A DNA stretch of 64,000 nt, taken from Luteococcus peritonei. Its GTDB lineage: Bacteria; Actinomycetota; Actinomycetes; Propionibacteriales; Propionibacteriaceae. Made by a program: the position numbers and the translations under genes. Below are positions 52,197-60,497 of the stretch, piece by piece. The first letter of the stretch is position 1, and every line of letters begins with the position of its first letter. The notes under the pieces were generated by a model. The model was not told where the DNA came from. It did no database searches and saw only the letters and a program-made list of their open reading frames with translations. The stretch spans positions 1-64,000 of the forward strand of contig NZ_BAAAIX010000019.1 in the NCBI RefSeq assembly GCF_039526385.1, written 5' to 3'.

Positions 52197-53216
52197 ATGC
52201 CCGCAGTCACCGTCGTGATGCCCACCTATCTGCGGCAGGAGTACCTGCGCGGGGCGCTGGACTCGTTGGTGCGCCAGGAGTTCAGTGACTTCACAGCTTT
52301 GGTCTGTGACAACGCGAACTCCGCCGAGACCCGCGACCTGGTGGCCTCCTATGGTGACGACCGGCTGGTCTACGTTCCCCGCGAGGAGAACCTGGGCCTG
52401 GTGCGCAACTCGCTGGAGGGCTTCCGCGCGGCACGCACCGAGTTCGTCACCAAGCTGGACGACGACGACGAGTTCGAGCCCGGCTACCTGAAGCGCGCGG
52501 TCGAGGCCTTGCGCGCCCACCCCGACGCGGCCTTCGCCTTCACCGACATGCGCTGGATCGGCCCCTCGGGCGAGGACCTGCACGAGGTGCAGCAGCAGCA
52601 GGACGAGTCGCACGGCTACGACCGCCTGGTGGAGGGGATGTACCGTCCGCTGACCACCCTGCTGGTGCACGGCGTCGTGGCGCTGAACGCCACCGTGCTG
52701 CGCACCTCCGCGCTGGACTGGGCCGCACTCGACGAGGACACCGCCACCGCCTTCGACCTGCACATCCTGCTGGAGGCGGCCCGCACCGGCGGGGGCGCCT
52801 GGCACGTGGCCGAGCGCCTGGTGCGCTACCGCGTGCACCCGGCCACCGACTCGGTGCTCAACTACGAGCGCCAGCTGCGCGGCCGGCAGGTGGCGCTGGC
52901 CCACGCGCTGACCGATGCCGCACCCTTCGACCGGCCCGCCCTGGAGGCGGCACAGACCAATACCGCGCTCACCCTGTCGCGCGTGCTGCTCTCCGAGGGG
53001 GATGCTCGCGCCTCGCGACAGGCCCTGGCGCCGGCGCTGCGTGGAGCCGTGAAGCCGGCTGCCTTCCGGCTGGCCGCCCTGGGCGTGCTGCCCAGCGGCC
53101 TGACCCGTTCGGTGATGGAGATCCGCGGGGCGCGGTGGCGCAAGCGCCACGGGATGGGTCCCACCTCGCCGGCCCCGCGCACCGCCGCCCAGGCCACCGG
53201 CGGCTCCGACGGCTGA
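52197..53216 (+). CDS. GT2-family glycosyltransferase
   Basis: 339 residues. AVTVVMPTYLRQEYLRGALDSLVRQ is the start of the GT-A fold, and TKLDDDDEFEPGYL contains the metal-binding Asp triplet. No membrane segment, so it works on the cytoplasmic face, adding a sugar to a lipid-linked or protein acceptor. The C-terminal 100 residues are basic and helical (RWRKRHGMG). ATG 52197 has GGAGG four bases earlier and was preferred to ATG 52170. Divergent from the CDP-sugar operon, so it is the natural candidate to use that sugar. Confidence 0.88.
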   Translation: MPAVTVVMPTYLRQEYLRGALDSLVRQEFSDFTALVCDNANSAETRDLVASYGDDRLVYVPREENLGLVRNSLEGFRAARTEFVTKLDDDDEFEPGYLKRAVEALRAHPDAAFAFTDMRWIGPSGEDLHEVQQQQDESHGYDRLVEGMYRPLTTLLVHGVVALNATVLRTSALDWAALDEDTATAFDLHILLEAARTGGGAWHVAERLVRYRVHPATDSVLNYERQLRGRQVALAHALTDAAPFDRPALEAAQTNTALTLSRVLLSEGDARASRQALAPALRGAVKPAAFRLAALGVLPSGLTRSVMEIRGARWRKRHGMGPTSPAPRTAAQATGGSDG

Positions 53217-53308
53217 GCGTCCCCGGGTGGCCTCGTGCGGCGCCGACCTGTCGGTGGGGCCGACTAGAGTGGGGCGGCCAGCAGCCAACACCGCCCGGAA
53301 GTGAGCCC

Positions 53309-54463
53309 GTGACCGTCCACCCACCGCTGCGCCTGTCCGCGCCCAGCCGCCCCGACGCCGTCGTGGTGGACACCCCGGTGGTGCTGGCGCCGATGGCCGG
53401 CATCACCAACCCGGCCTTCCGCCAGCTGTGCGCCGAGCAGGGGGCCGGGCTCTACGTGTGCGAGATGATCACCAGCCGTGGCCTGGTGGAGGGCGACCGC
53501 AAGACGAAGAAGATGCTGGGTTTTGCCCCCAACGAGAAGGTGCGCAGCGTCCAGCTCTACGGCGTGGACCCCACCATGGTGGCCCGGGCCACCACCATCC
53601 TGTGCGAGCAGTACGGCGTGAACCACGTGGACCTGAACTTCGGCTGCCCGGTGCCCAAGGTCACCCGCAAGGGCGGCGGGGGAGTGCTGCCCTGGAAGCG
53701 TGACCGGCTGCGCGACATCCTCGTCGCCACGGTCCGGGCGGCCGACGCCTTCGGGGTTCCGGTGACCATGAAGACGCGGATCGGCATCGACGCGGACCAC
53801 ATCACCTACCTGGACTCCGGTCGGATCGCCGAGGACGCCGGCGTGGCCGGCATCTGCCTGCACGGGCGCACCGTGAACCAGGCCTATGCCGGCGAGGCCG
53901 ACTGGGAGGCGATCGCCCGCCTGGTGGAGCACGTGGACATCCCGGTGATGGGCAATGGCGACATCTGGGAGGCCTCCGACGGGCTGCGGATGATGGAGCA
54001 GACCGGTTGCGCCGCCGTCGAGGTGGGCCGTGGCTGCCTCGGTCGCCCCTGGCTCTTCCGCGACCTGGCCGCCGCCTTCGCCGGCGAGCAGGTGCGCACC
54101 CTGCCGACCCTGGGCGAGGTGGCCGCCATGGTGCGCCGCCACGGCGAGCTGCTGGCCGGCGTGATGGGTGAGCAGCACGGCCTCACCGACCTGCGCAAGC
54201 ACATGGCCTGGTACTTCAAGGGCTTCCCGGTGGGCGGCGAGCTGCGCCACCAGCTGGGCATGGTGAGCGACTTCGAGACCTTCGACGCGCTGCTGGCCCA
54301 GCTGGACCCGCAGGCACCCTTCCCCGAGGCAGAGCTGGGCCGGCCCCGCGGCCGCCAGGGGACCCCGCGCGAGCGCGTCATCATGCCGGAGGGTTGGCTG
54401 GCCGACACCTCCGGCACGGACCTGGACCTCAGCGATGCAGAGAGCGACGTCTCCGGAGGCTGA
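53309..54463 (+). CDS. dusB: tRNA-dihydrouridine synthase
   Basis: 384 residues. VVLAPMAGITNPAFRQLCAEQGAGLYVCEMI binds FMN; LNFGCPVPKVTRKGGGG holds the catalytic Cys; ICLHGRTVNQAYAGEADWEAI and GNGDIWEASDGLRMM follow. It reduces uridines in tRNA D-loops with NADPH. C-terminal helical domain LRKHMAWYFKGFPVGGELR. A TAGAGT -10 box is at 53265-53270 and GTG 53309 follows GGAAGTGAG. It is followed after one base by dgt, a common actinobacterial pair. Confidence 0.93.
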   Translation: MTVHPPLRLSAPSRPDAVVVDTPVVLAPMAGITNPAFRQLCAEQGAGLYVCEMITSRGLVEGDRKTKKMLGFAPNEKVRSVQLYGVDPTMVARATTILCEQYGVNHVDLNFGCPVPKVTRKGGGGVLPWKRDRLRDILVATVRAADAFGVPVTMKTRIGIDADHITYLDSGRIAEDAGVAGICLHGRTVNQAYAGEADWEAIARLVEHVDIPVMGNGDIWEASDGLRMMEQTGCAAVEVGRGCLGRPWLFRDLAAAFAGEQVRTLPTLGEVAAMVRRHGELLAGVMGEQHGLTDLRKHMAWYFKGFPVGGELRHQLGMVSDFETFDALLAQLDPQAPFPEAELGRPRGRQGTPRERVIMPEGWLADTSGTDLDLSDAESDVSGG

Positions 54464-54464
54464 C

Positions 54465-55631
54465 ATGTGCACCGACGAGCCCGATCTCCCCATGCCCGCC
54501 GAGCCGGCGGTCCGGCCCGGCTCGCCCGAGGTGATGCCGCGGGCCGTCCAGTGGGCGCGCACCATGGCGGGCCACGGTGACGAGCACCTGGTCAGCGCCC
54601 ATGCCGACTCCCATGCCAGCTTCCAGCCCGGCCCGGTGCTGGGTCGCCAGGCGCGTGAGGAGCGCGAGGCGCTGCTGCTGCGCCCGGGTGCCACTCTGGC
54701 CCGTGGTGCCGGGAACCGGGCCGTGGAGGAGGAGCCGGACTCCGAGCGCACCTGTTTCGAGCGCGACCGGGACCGGATCGTCCACTCCCCGGCCTTCCGT
54801 CGGCTGGCCGGCAAGACCCAGGTGGTGGTCTATCCCACCGACCACCAGCGCACCCGGCTCACCCATGCCCTCGAGGTGGCCCAGGTGGCCACGTCCATCG
54901 CCCGCGGCGTGGGTGCCAATGTCAGCCTGGCCGATGCCATCGCGCTGGGCCACGACTGCGGTCACGGGCCGGGCGGGCACGCCTCCGAGGACGCCTTCGA
55001 CCTGTTCATCCCGGAGGGCTACGACCACGGTCCGTGGGGTGCCGACGTGGTGCTCACCGACTTGAACCTGTGCCGCGAGACCCTCGACGGGATCCGCAAC
55101 CACTCCTGGAGCCGCCCCGCGCCCTCCACCGTCGAGGGCGAGATCGTCAGCTGGAGCGACCGGATCGCCTACTGCGCCCACGACCTGGAGGACGCGATCC
55201 ACGCCGGGATCGTCACCACCGACGACCTGCCGCCCGAGGTGGCCGGCATCGCCGGGATCGGGCGACGCGCGCAGCTGGGCACCTTCATCCGCGCGGTGGT
55301 CACCACCACGGTCACCACCGGCCGGGTCGGGATGGACCCCGAGACGGCTGCCGCCCTGGCCGCGCTGCGTCGCTTCAACTACGAGCGGATCTACACCCGG
55401 CCCGACTCGGTGGCCCAGTCCCACGCCGTCGTCGAGGTGCTGCGCGGGTTGGTGGAGCGCTATGCGGCCCGTCCGGAGCTGATGCCGCCGGACTACCGCT
55501 GGGAGGACACGGTGCGCGGGGCCGTCACCTATGTGGGTGGCATGACCGACCGGTTCGCCTTCGAGCAGGCCGAGCAGCTGCTGGGCTGGAGCGCCGACCG
55601 GCTGCCGAAGGGCATCGGGCGCGGCGCCTGA
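54465..55631 (+). CDS. dgt: Deoxyguanosinetriphosphate triphosphohydrolase-like HD protein
   Basis: 388 residues. FERDRDRIVHSPAFRRLAGKTQVVVYPTDHQRTRLTHALEVAQVA and ALGHDCGHGPGGHASEDAF give the H..HD..D metal site of dGTPases; VSWSDRIAYCAHDLEDAIHAGIV contains the last Asp. It hydrolyses dNTPs to deoxynucleosides and triphosphate. An N-terminal extension of about 70 residues (VMPRAVQWARTMAGHGDEHLV) is unusual for the family. ATG 54465 follows GGAGG. dusB-dgt-dnaG order is conserved in Actinobacteria; here two extra genes lie before dnaG. Confidence 0.9.
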   Translation: MCTDEPDLPMPAEPAVRPGSPEVMPRAVQWARTMAGHGDEHLVSAHADSHASFQPGPVLGRQAREEREALLLRPGATLARGAGNRAVEEEPDSERTCFERDRDRIVHSPAFRRLAGKTQVVVYPTDHQRTRLTHALEVAQVATSIARGVGANVSLADAIALGHDCGHGPGGHASEDAFDLFIPEGYDHGPWGADVVLTDLNLCRETLDGIRNHSWSRPAPSTVEGEIVSWSDRIAYCAHDLEDAIHAGIVTTDDLPPEVAGIAGIGRRAQLGTFIRAVVTTTVTTGRVGMDPETAAALAALRRFNYERIYTRPDSVAQSHAVVEVLRGLVERYAARPELMPPDYRWEDTVRGAVTYVGGMTDRFAFEQAEQLLGWSADRLPKGIGRGA

Positions 55632-55724
55632 TCCCTCGATCACACCTCAAGGTCCGGGTGCAGCGCCGCCCGGCGCCTCGCTAGCGTGGTTCCGTCCGGC
55701 CACGGGTCCGCGGGGGAGGTGGAG

Positions 55725-56195
55725 ATGGCTGCGCAGCGAAAGTCCGATCCGACGATCATCGTCGTGCTGCTGATCTGCGTCCTGATGGGGATGTGGCAGG
55801 GAGCGCGCGGCATGGTGCAGAAGGCCTCGGTGGGTTTCGGCTCCGGCCAGGTCCGCGTCGAGGGCACCGACGTGGAGCGAGGCACCATCCGGGTGGCCAG
55901 CAAGGCGTGCAAGGACACCCCTGACGCCCTCGACACCGTGCGATGGAGCGTGAAGAATTCCGCGGGCACGCAGGTCTACAGCACCACCAGGCCGGTGGTC
56001 TCCGGCCGCGACGCGCAGGTGGTCACGCTCGGCTCCGGGCTGCCGGCGGACCGCTACACGATCAGCGTGACCTGCCTGGCGGACCAGGAACAGGTGGGCC
56101 AGACGCACACCACCACGGCGGTGCTGGGCAGCACCCCACAGGGCTGGGGCCAGGACGGCACCCGTCGCCCCGGGCTGCCGAAGACCGGCAACTGA
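55725..56195 (+). CDS. Membrane-anchored or exported hypothetical protein
   Basis: 156 residues. A hydrophobic segment (TIIVVLLICVLMGMWQGARG, about 9-28) is followed by a beta-rich extracytoplasmic domain of about 110 residues with two Cys (KACKDTP and VTCLADQ) that could form a disulfide. I know no family. A TAGCGT -10 box at 55682-55687 and GGAGG before ATG 55725 support expression. Inserted between dgt and dnaG together with the convergent UPF0014 gene. Confidence 0.6.
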   Translation: MAAQRKSDPTIIVVLLICVLMGMWQGARGMVQKASVGFGSGQVRVEGTDVERGTIRVASKACKDTPDALDTVRWSVKNSAGTQVYSTTRPVVSGRDAQVVTLGSGLPADRYTISVTCLADQEQVGQTHTTTAVLGSTPQGWGQDGTRRPGLPKTGN

Positions 56196-56203
56196 GGCCG
56201 ACC

Positions 56204-56962
56204 TCAGGGATGGAGACGCTCGGCCAGGTCGGGTGGTAGCAGCCGGCCGCGTCGCATCAACTGGTTGGCCACCGCCACCGTCAGGTTCTGCCCGGCCATG
56301 ATCCCCACCAGCACCAGCAGCTGGGCCGCACCGGCCTGCAGTGCGCTGCCACCACCCAGCAGGACACCCACGAAGGCACCCGGCAGGGTCACCAGACCCA
56401 CCGTGCGGGTCTGGTCCAGGTTGGGCACCAGGGCCTCCTGGGCGGTCTCCGCGGTGACCAGCTCGACGGCCTGGCGTCGCACCATGCCCAGCGCCAGGGC
56501 CGCCTCGTAGCTGCCGATGTCGTCGCGCAGGGCCGCGAACTGGCGCCGTCCGAACAGGGTGTGGGCACTCATCATGTTGCCGATGATGATGCCGGCCACC
56601 GGCACCAGGGCCGGTGCGGTGAAGGGCGAGGCCCCGGTGCCGAAGACCACCAGCAGCACCGGCAGCACGCCGCAGGCCATAGCCAGCGCCGTCCACGGCC
56701 AGGCCCTCCTCACTCCGGTGCGGCGGGTGGTGGTCCAGACCGCGACGGCGAACATCAGCAGGCAGAAGCCCAGGGCGGCCAGCAGGTGGCGCATGCAGAA
56801 GACGATCACCAGGCTGACCACGGCGAGCTGCAGAGCAGCCCGCAGTGCGGCCACCACTGACTCCTTCGCCAGGCCCAGACCGGCGAGTCGGGAGGAGGCC
56901 GCCGCCAGCACGACGAGCAGGACCAGCGCGAGCAGCAGGGGCCATCCGAGGGAGACGATCAC
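56204..56962 (-). CDS. UPF0014/FetB-family membrane protein
   Basis: 252 residues from GTG 56962 (an upstream ATG at 57028 would add 22 residues but lies inside the dnaG promoter). About seven hydrophobic segments. LVPVAGIIIGNMMSAHTLFGRRQFAAL, EAALALGMVRRQAVELVTAETAQEALVPNLDQTRTVGLVTLPGAFVGVLLGG are typical of FetB/YbbM, the permease of a putative iron export ABC system in E. coli. The partner ATPase FetA is not next to it. Substrate in this organism is unknown. Confidence 0.85.
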   Translation of the reverse strand: MIVSLGWPLLLALVLLVVLAAASSRLAGLGLAKESVVAALRAALQLAVVSLVIVFCMRHLLAALGFCLLMFAVAVWTTTRRTGVRRAWPWTALAMACGVLPVLLVVFGTGASPFTAPALVPVAGIIIGNMMSAHTLFGRRQFAALRDDIGSYEAALALGMVRRQAVELVTAETAQEALVPNLDQTRTVGLVTLPGAFVGVLLGGGSALQAGAAQLLVLVGIMAGQNLTVAVANQLMRRGRLLPPDLAERLHP

Positions 56963-57023
56963 GACAGTGATGCTGCCACCTGCCGCTGACACCACGCTGG
57001 CAGGCGTCGTGCCCGGTCGGCGA

Positions 57024-57029
57024 TACACT
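57024..57029 (+). promoter_or_regulatory. -10 box of leaderless dnaG promoter
   Basis: TACACT, seven bases before ATG 57037, so the mRNA should start at or next to the start codon. Confidence 0.55.
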
Positions 57030-57036
57030 CGCCGTC

Positions 57037-58908
57037 ATGGCCGGACGGATCAACGACGAGGACATCGCGCTGGTCCGGGAACGCGCCCGGATCGACGACG
57101 TGGTGAGCTCCTATGTCACCCTCAAGCCGGCCGGCGGAGGATCGTTGAAAGGGCTGTGCCCCTTCCACGACGAGAAGACCCCCAGCTTCCAGGTGACGCC
57201 CGCGCGCGGCCTGTACTACTGCTTCGGCTGCGGTGAGGGCGGCGATGCCATCGGCTTCCTGCAGAAGGTGGCCAACCTGACCTTCACCGAGGCGGTGCAG
57301 CAACTGGCCGACCGCACCGGCGTCCAGCTGCGGATCACCGACGACGGCGGACCGCGCCAGGAGCCGGGCCTGCGGGTGCGGATCATGGAGGCCAATGCGG
57401 CTGCTGCTGAGTTCTACACCACGATGCTGATGAGCCGCGACGCGCTGGCCGCCCGGCAGATGCTCGACGGGCGCGGCTTCGACAAGGCTGCCGCGGACAC
57501 CTTCGGGGTGGGTTATGCACCACGTGGTGGCCGAGAACTGAAGAACCACCTGAACCGGATGGGCTTCAAGGACGCGGAACTGGTCAAGGCCGGACTGATC
57601 CGCGAGCACGGCCACGACTTCTTCCAGGGACGGGTGCTGTGGCCGATCCGCGACTCCGGCTCCTCGGTGCTGGGCTTCGGCGCGCGTCGGCTCTACGACG
57701 ACGACCGGATGCCCGCCAAGTACCTCAACACCCCCGAGACCCCGGTCTACAAGAAGTCGCACGTGCTCTACGGGCTGGACCTGGCGCGCCGCAACATCGG
57801 CAAGAAGAGCCAGGCGGTGGTGGTGGAGGGCTACACCGACGTGATGGCCGCCCACCTGTCCGGGGTGGACACCGCGGTGGCCTCCTGCGGCACCGCCTTC
57901 GGCGATGACCACGCCCGGATGCTGCAGCGCCTGATGGGCAACCAGGGCGCCTTCTCCGGAGAGGTGATCTTCACCTTCGACGGCGACCAGGCGGGCCAGA
58001 ATGCCGCCATCAAGGTCTTCCAGGGCGATTCGAACTTCATCGCCCAGACCTATGTGGCCGTCGAACCCAGCGGGCTGGACCCCTGTGACCTGCGGCTGCA
58101 GCAGGGCGAGGCGGCGGTGCGCGAGCTGGTGGGCCGCCGGGTTCCGCTCTACCGCTTCGTCATGGAGAACACCATCAAGGGCTTCGACCTGGACCGGGTG
58201 GACGGCCAGCTGCGGGCCCTGCGCGCCGCCGCGCCGCTGGTCAGCTCGATCCGCGACAGCTCCCTGGTGAACGGCTACCTGCGCGAGCTGGCGCAGATGC
58301 TGGGCATGGATGTCGACGACGTGCGTCGTGAGGTCTCGCTCGCGGCCCGCCGAGGACCGCAGGAGCCCCGCCAGCAGCGGGTGCGCGCCGCGGAGCCGGA
58401 GGTGGCGGCCGAGCCGGAGCCGGTGCGCAGCGGCACGCCTTGGCCCGACCCGTCGGAGCGCCTGCTGCAGGTGGAGCGCGGCACGCTGAAGCTGATGCTG
58501 CAGTACCCGACGTTGTTCGACACCGCCTGGAACGGCGTCGAACCGGACGACTTCAGCCATCCCGCCTATCGCGCGGTCTTCGAGGCGATCCACCAGACGC
58601 CCTGGCAGGCGGAACGCTGGAGCGACCTGGTGCGCGAGAAGACCGACGACGAGGTGGTGCAGCAGCTGCTGATCGCCCTGCTGGTGGAGCCGACGCTGCG
58701 CGACCCGGACGAGGCCTATGCCACCGCCTACACGGCCCGGCTGCAGCTGCTCACCGCGGAGCGCACCATCCGTGACCTGAAGAGCCGGCTGCAACGCACC
58801 AATCCGGTGGACCACGCCAGCGAGCACCGCGCGATGTTCAGCCAGCTGCTGGACCTGGAGGTGCGCCGCAAGCAGTTGCAGCACGCCTCGGTGGGCGTGC
58901 TGGACTGA
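57037..58908 (+). CDS. dnaG: DNA primase
   Basis: 623 residues. Zinc-binding domain LCPFHDEKTPSFQVTPARGLYYCFGCGEGGDAIGF (CHC2 type), RNA polymerase core with FQGRVLWPIRD, Toprim motifs VVVEGYTDVMAA and FTFDGDQAGQNA, and a C-terminal helicase-binding region of about 150 residues after a charged linker near 440-470. It makes RNA primers at replication forks. No rpoD or rpsU is adjacent, unlike in enterobacteria. Divergent from the UPF0014 gene. Confidence 0.97.
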   Translation: MAGRINDEDIALVRERARIDDVVSSYVTLKPAGGGSLKGLCPFHDEKTPSFQVTPARGLYYCFGCGEGGDAIGFLQKVANLTFTEAVQQLADRTGVQLRITDDGGPRQEPGLRVRIMEANAAAAEFYTTMLMSRDALAARQMLDGRGFDKAAADTFGVGYAPRGGRELKNHLNRMGFKDAELVKAGLIREHGHDFFQGRVLWPIRDSGSSVLGFGARRLYDDDRMPAKYLNTPETPVYKKSHVLYGLDLARRNIGKKSQAVVVEGYTDVMAAHLSGVDTAVASCGTAFGDDHARMLQRLMGNQGAFSGEVIFTFDGDQAGQNAAIKVFQGDSNFIAQTYVAVEPSGLDPCDLRLQQGEAAVRELVGRRVPLYRFVMENTIKGFDLDRVDGQLRALRAAAPLVSSIRDSSLVNGYLRELAQMLGMDVDDVRREVSLAARRGPQEPRQQRVRAAEPEVAAEPEPVRSGTPWPDPSERLLQVERGTLKLMLQYPTLFDTAWNGVEPDDFSHPAYRAVFEAIHQTPWQAERWSDLVREKTDDEVVQQLLIALLVEPTLRDPDEAYATAYTARLQLLTAERTIRDLKSRLQRTNPVDHASEHRAMFSQLLDLEVRRKQLQHASVGVLD

Positions 58909-58959
58909 GGACTCGCACCAGCTGGGTGCCGCGTGCGGGGGAGCGGGTGGCGCGACGGC

Positions 58960-58965
58960 TATCCT
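58960..58965 (+). promoter_or_regulatory. -10 box of leaderless gntR promoter
   Basis: TATCCT, seven bases before the GTG at 58973. Confidence 0.5.
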
Positions 58966-58972
58966 CGTCGCT

Positions 58973-59632
58973 GTGACCCCGCCGATCGCCGCCGTCAACC
59001 GCCTCACCCTGCGCGAGCAGGTGCTCAAGGCCCTGCGCACCGCCATCACCTCCGGGGAGATCCCCGCCGGTGCCGATCTCGTGGAGACAGAGCTGGCCGA
59101 CTCCTACCAGGTGAGCCGGGGCACGGTGCGCGAGGCATTGCGTACGCTGCAGCAGGCTGGTCTGGTGGAGGGGGACGCCCGCGGACGACTGCGGGTGCAC
59201 CAGCCCTCGCCGCAGGAGGTGCGCGAGCTTTTCATGGTGCGCGCAGCCCTGGAGACCCTGGCCGTGCGCGAGATCGCGGCGGCGCCCGACCGGGACGAGC
59301 GACTCGCGCGACTGCGCGAGGTGCTGCCCCCAGAACAGGCCAAGAACTTCCTGACCGCCCTGGACCTTGACCTGGCCTTCCACGAGAGGCTGTGCGAGCT
59401 GTCCGGCAATGCCACCCTGCTGGAGCTGTGGCGGGGCCTGGAGAGCCGGATGAGGATCGTGCTGTGCACCGGTGCCGAGGGGGAACCGCTGCCCTTGATG
59501 AGCGGCACCCATCACCTGCCCTTCCTCGACTCGATCGGGGACCCCAACGCCCATGAGCCCCATCTGGTGGTCTTCGGGCACATGCAGCAGGCCGCAGGGC
59601 ACTGGGCCGACGAGGTCGTTGCCGACGACTGA
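58973..59632 (+). CDS. GntR-family regulator, FCD (FadR) subfamily
   Basis: 219 residues. Winged helix LREQVLKALRTAITSGEIPAGADLVETELADSYQVSRGTVREALRTLQQAGLVEGDARGRLRV, then the all-helical FCD ligand domain (VRELFMVRAALETLAVREIA, FHERLCELSGNATLLELWRGLESRMR) ending with His-containing helices (THHLPFL, HEPHLVVFGH). FCD regulators usually respond to sugar acids or other organic acids, with metal held by Asp/His. It lies directly before the SDR-isomerase-transketolase operon and has a perfect operator candidate at 59688-59702, so local control is very likely. Confidence 0.9.
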   Translation: MTPPIAAVNRLTLREQVLKALRTAITSGEIPAGADLVETELADSYQVSRGTVREALRTLQQAGLVEGDARGRLRVHQPSPQEVRELFMVRAALETLAVREIAAAPDRDERLARLREVLPPEQAKNFLTALDLDLAFHERLCELSGNATLLELWRGLESRMRIVLCTGAEGEPLPLMSGTHHLPFLDSIGDPNAHEPHLVVFGHMQQAAGHWADEVVADD

Positions 59633-59687
59633 CCAGCGTCCCAGCCATTGACCCGCTCACCCTCCTACACATAGTCTCAGTGTCAGT

Positions 59688-59702
59688 TGTTGACAGTCAA
59701 CA
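59688..59702. promoter_or_regulatory. Palindromic operator, probable GntR site
   Basis: TGTTGACAGTCAACA is a perfect 7-1-7 palindrome, 21 bp before the SDR start. TAGTCT at about 59672-59677 would be the -10 box, placing the operator at the start of the transcript, where binding should block elongation or initiation. GTTGAC half-sites fit FadR-type GntR regulators. Confidence 0.65.
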
Positions 59703-59723
59703 CACAAAGACGTGGAGGTGGCC

Positions 59724-60497
59724 ATGGCCTACCAGACTGGAATCGGACAGCGCACCGCGGTCGTGACCGGGTGCGCGGCACCGCGGGGCATCGGCCTCGC
59801 GACCGTGCGGCGCTATGCCCAGGAGGGCTGGGCGGTCGCCATGCTGGACCTGGACCAGACGGCCGTCGAGAAGGTCGCGCAGGAGGTGCGCGATGAGAGC
59901 GGCCAGCCGGTGATCGCTCTCGGATGCAATGTCGCCGATCCCGAGTCGGTAGCAGCGGCAGCCCAAGCGGTCCTCGACTCGGACCTGCCTTCGGTCGGTG
60001 CCCTCGCGGCCATCGCCGGTGTCGCCTCGCCGGCGTCCTTCCTGGAACTCAGCCTGGAGGAGTGGAACCGGGTCATGGCGGTCAACCTGACCGGGACCTT
60101 CCTCACCTGCCAAGCCTTCCTGCCGCAGATGGTCGAGGGCGGCTATGGCCGCATCGTCACCATGTCCTCGGTGACCGCACAGCACGGGGGTGGAGTCTTC
60201 TCCAAGACGTCCTACGCTGCGGCCAAGGCCGGCGTCATCGGGCTCACCAGGGGCATCGCCAAGGAGTTCGCGCAGTACGGGATCACCGCCAACACGGTGG
60301 CACCCGGAGCGGTCGACACCGACATCCGCGTGGGCAGCACCCCGGAACGTGAGGCCGAGCTGGCCGCCTCTGTGCCACTGGGTCGGGTGGCGAAGCGCGA
60401 GGAGGTCGCCGCCCTGTGCGTCTTCCTGTCCAGCGAGGACGCTGGATACATCACCGGCACCACGCAGAGCATCAATGGCGGCACCTACATCGCATGA
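59724..60497 (+). CDS. Short-chain dehydrogenase/reductase
   Basis: 257 residues. TAVVTGCAAPRGIGLATVRRYAQEGWAVAMLDLD is the cofactor site (Asp after strand 2 favours NAD), then the catalytic Ser in VTMSSVTAQHG and Tyr-x3-Lys in SYAAAKAGVIGLTRGIAKEFAQYGITANTVAPGAV. Similar proteins are often named FabG-like but act on sugars or polyols in catabolic operons; that is the likely role here. ATG 59724 follows GGAGG. Four-base overlap with the next gene. Confidence 0.88.
   Translation: MAYQTGIGQRTAVVTGCAAPRGIGLATVRRYAQEGWAVAMLDLDQTAVEKVAQEVRDESGQPVIALGCNVADPESVAAAAQAVLDSDLPSVGALAAIAGVASPASFLELSLEEWNRVMAVNLTGTFLTCQAFLPQMVEGGYGRIVTMSSVTAQHGGGVFSKTSYAAAKAGVIGLTRGIAKEFAQYGITANTVAPGAVDTDIRVGSTPEREAELAASVPLGRVAKREEVAALCVFLSSEDAGYITGTTQSINGGTYIA

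Noticed and set aside
59690..59695. TTGACA as a -35 box for the SDR operon
   Set aside because: A -10 box 17 bp downstream would fall on the ribosome site of the SDR gene; the hexamer is better explained as half of the palindromic operator.
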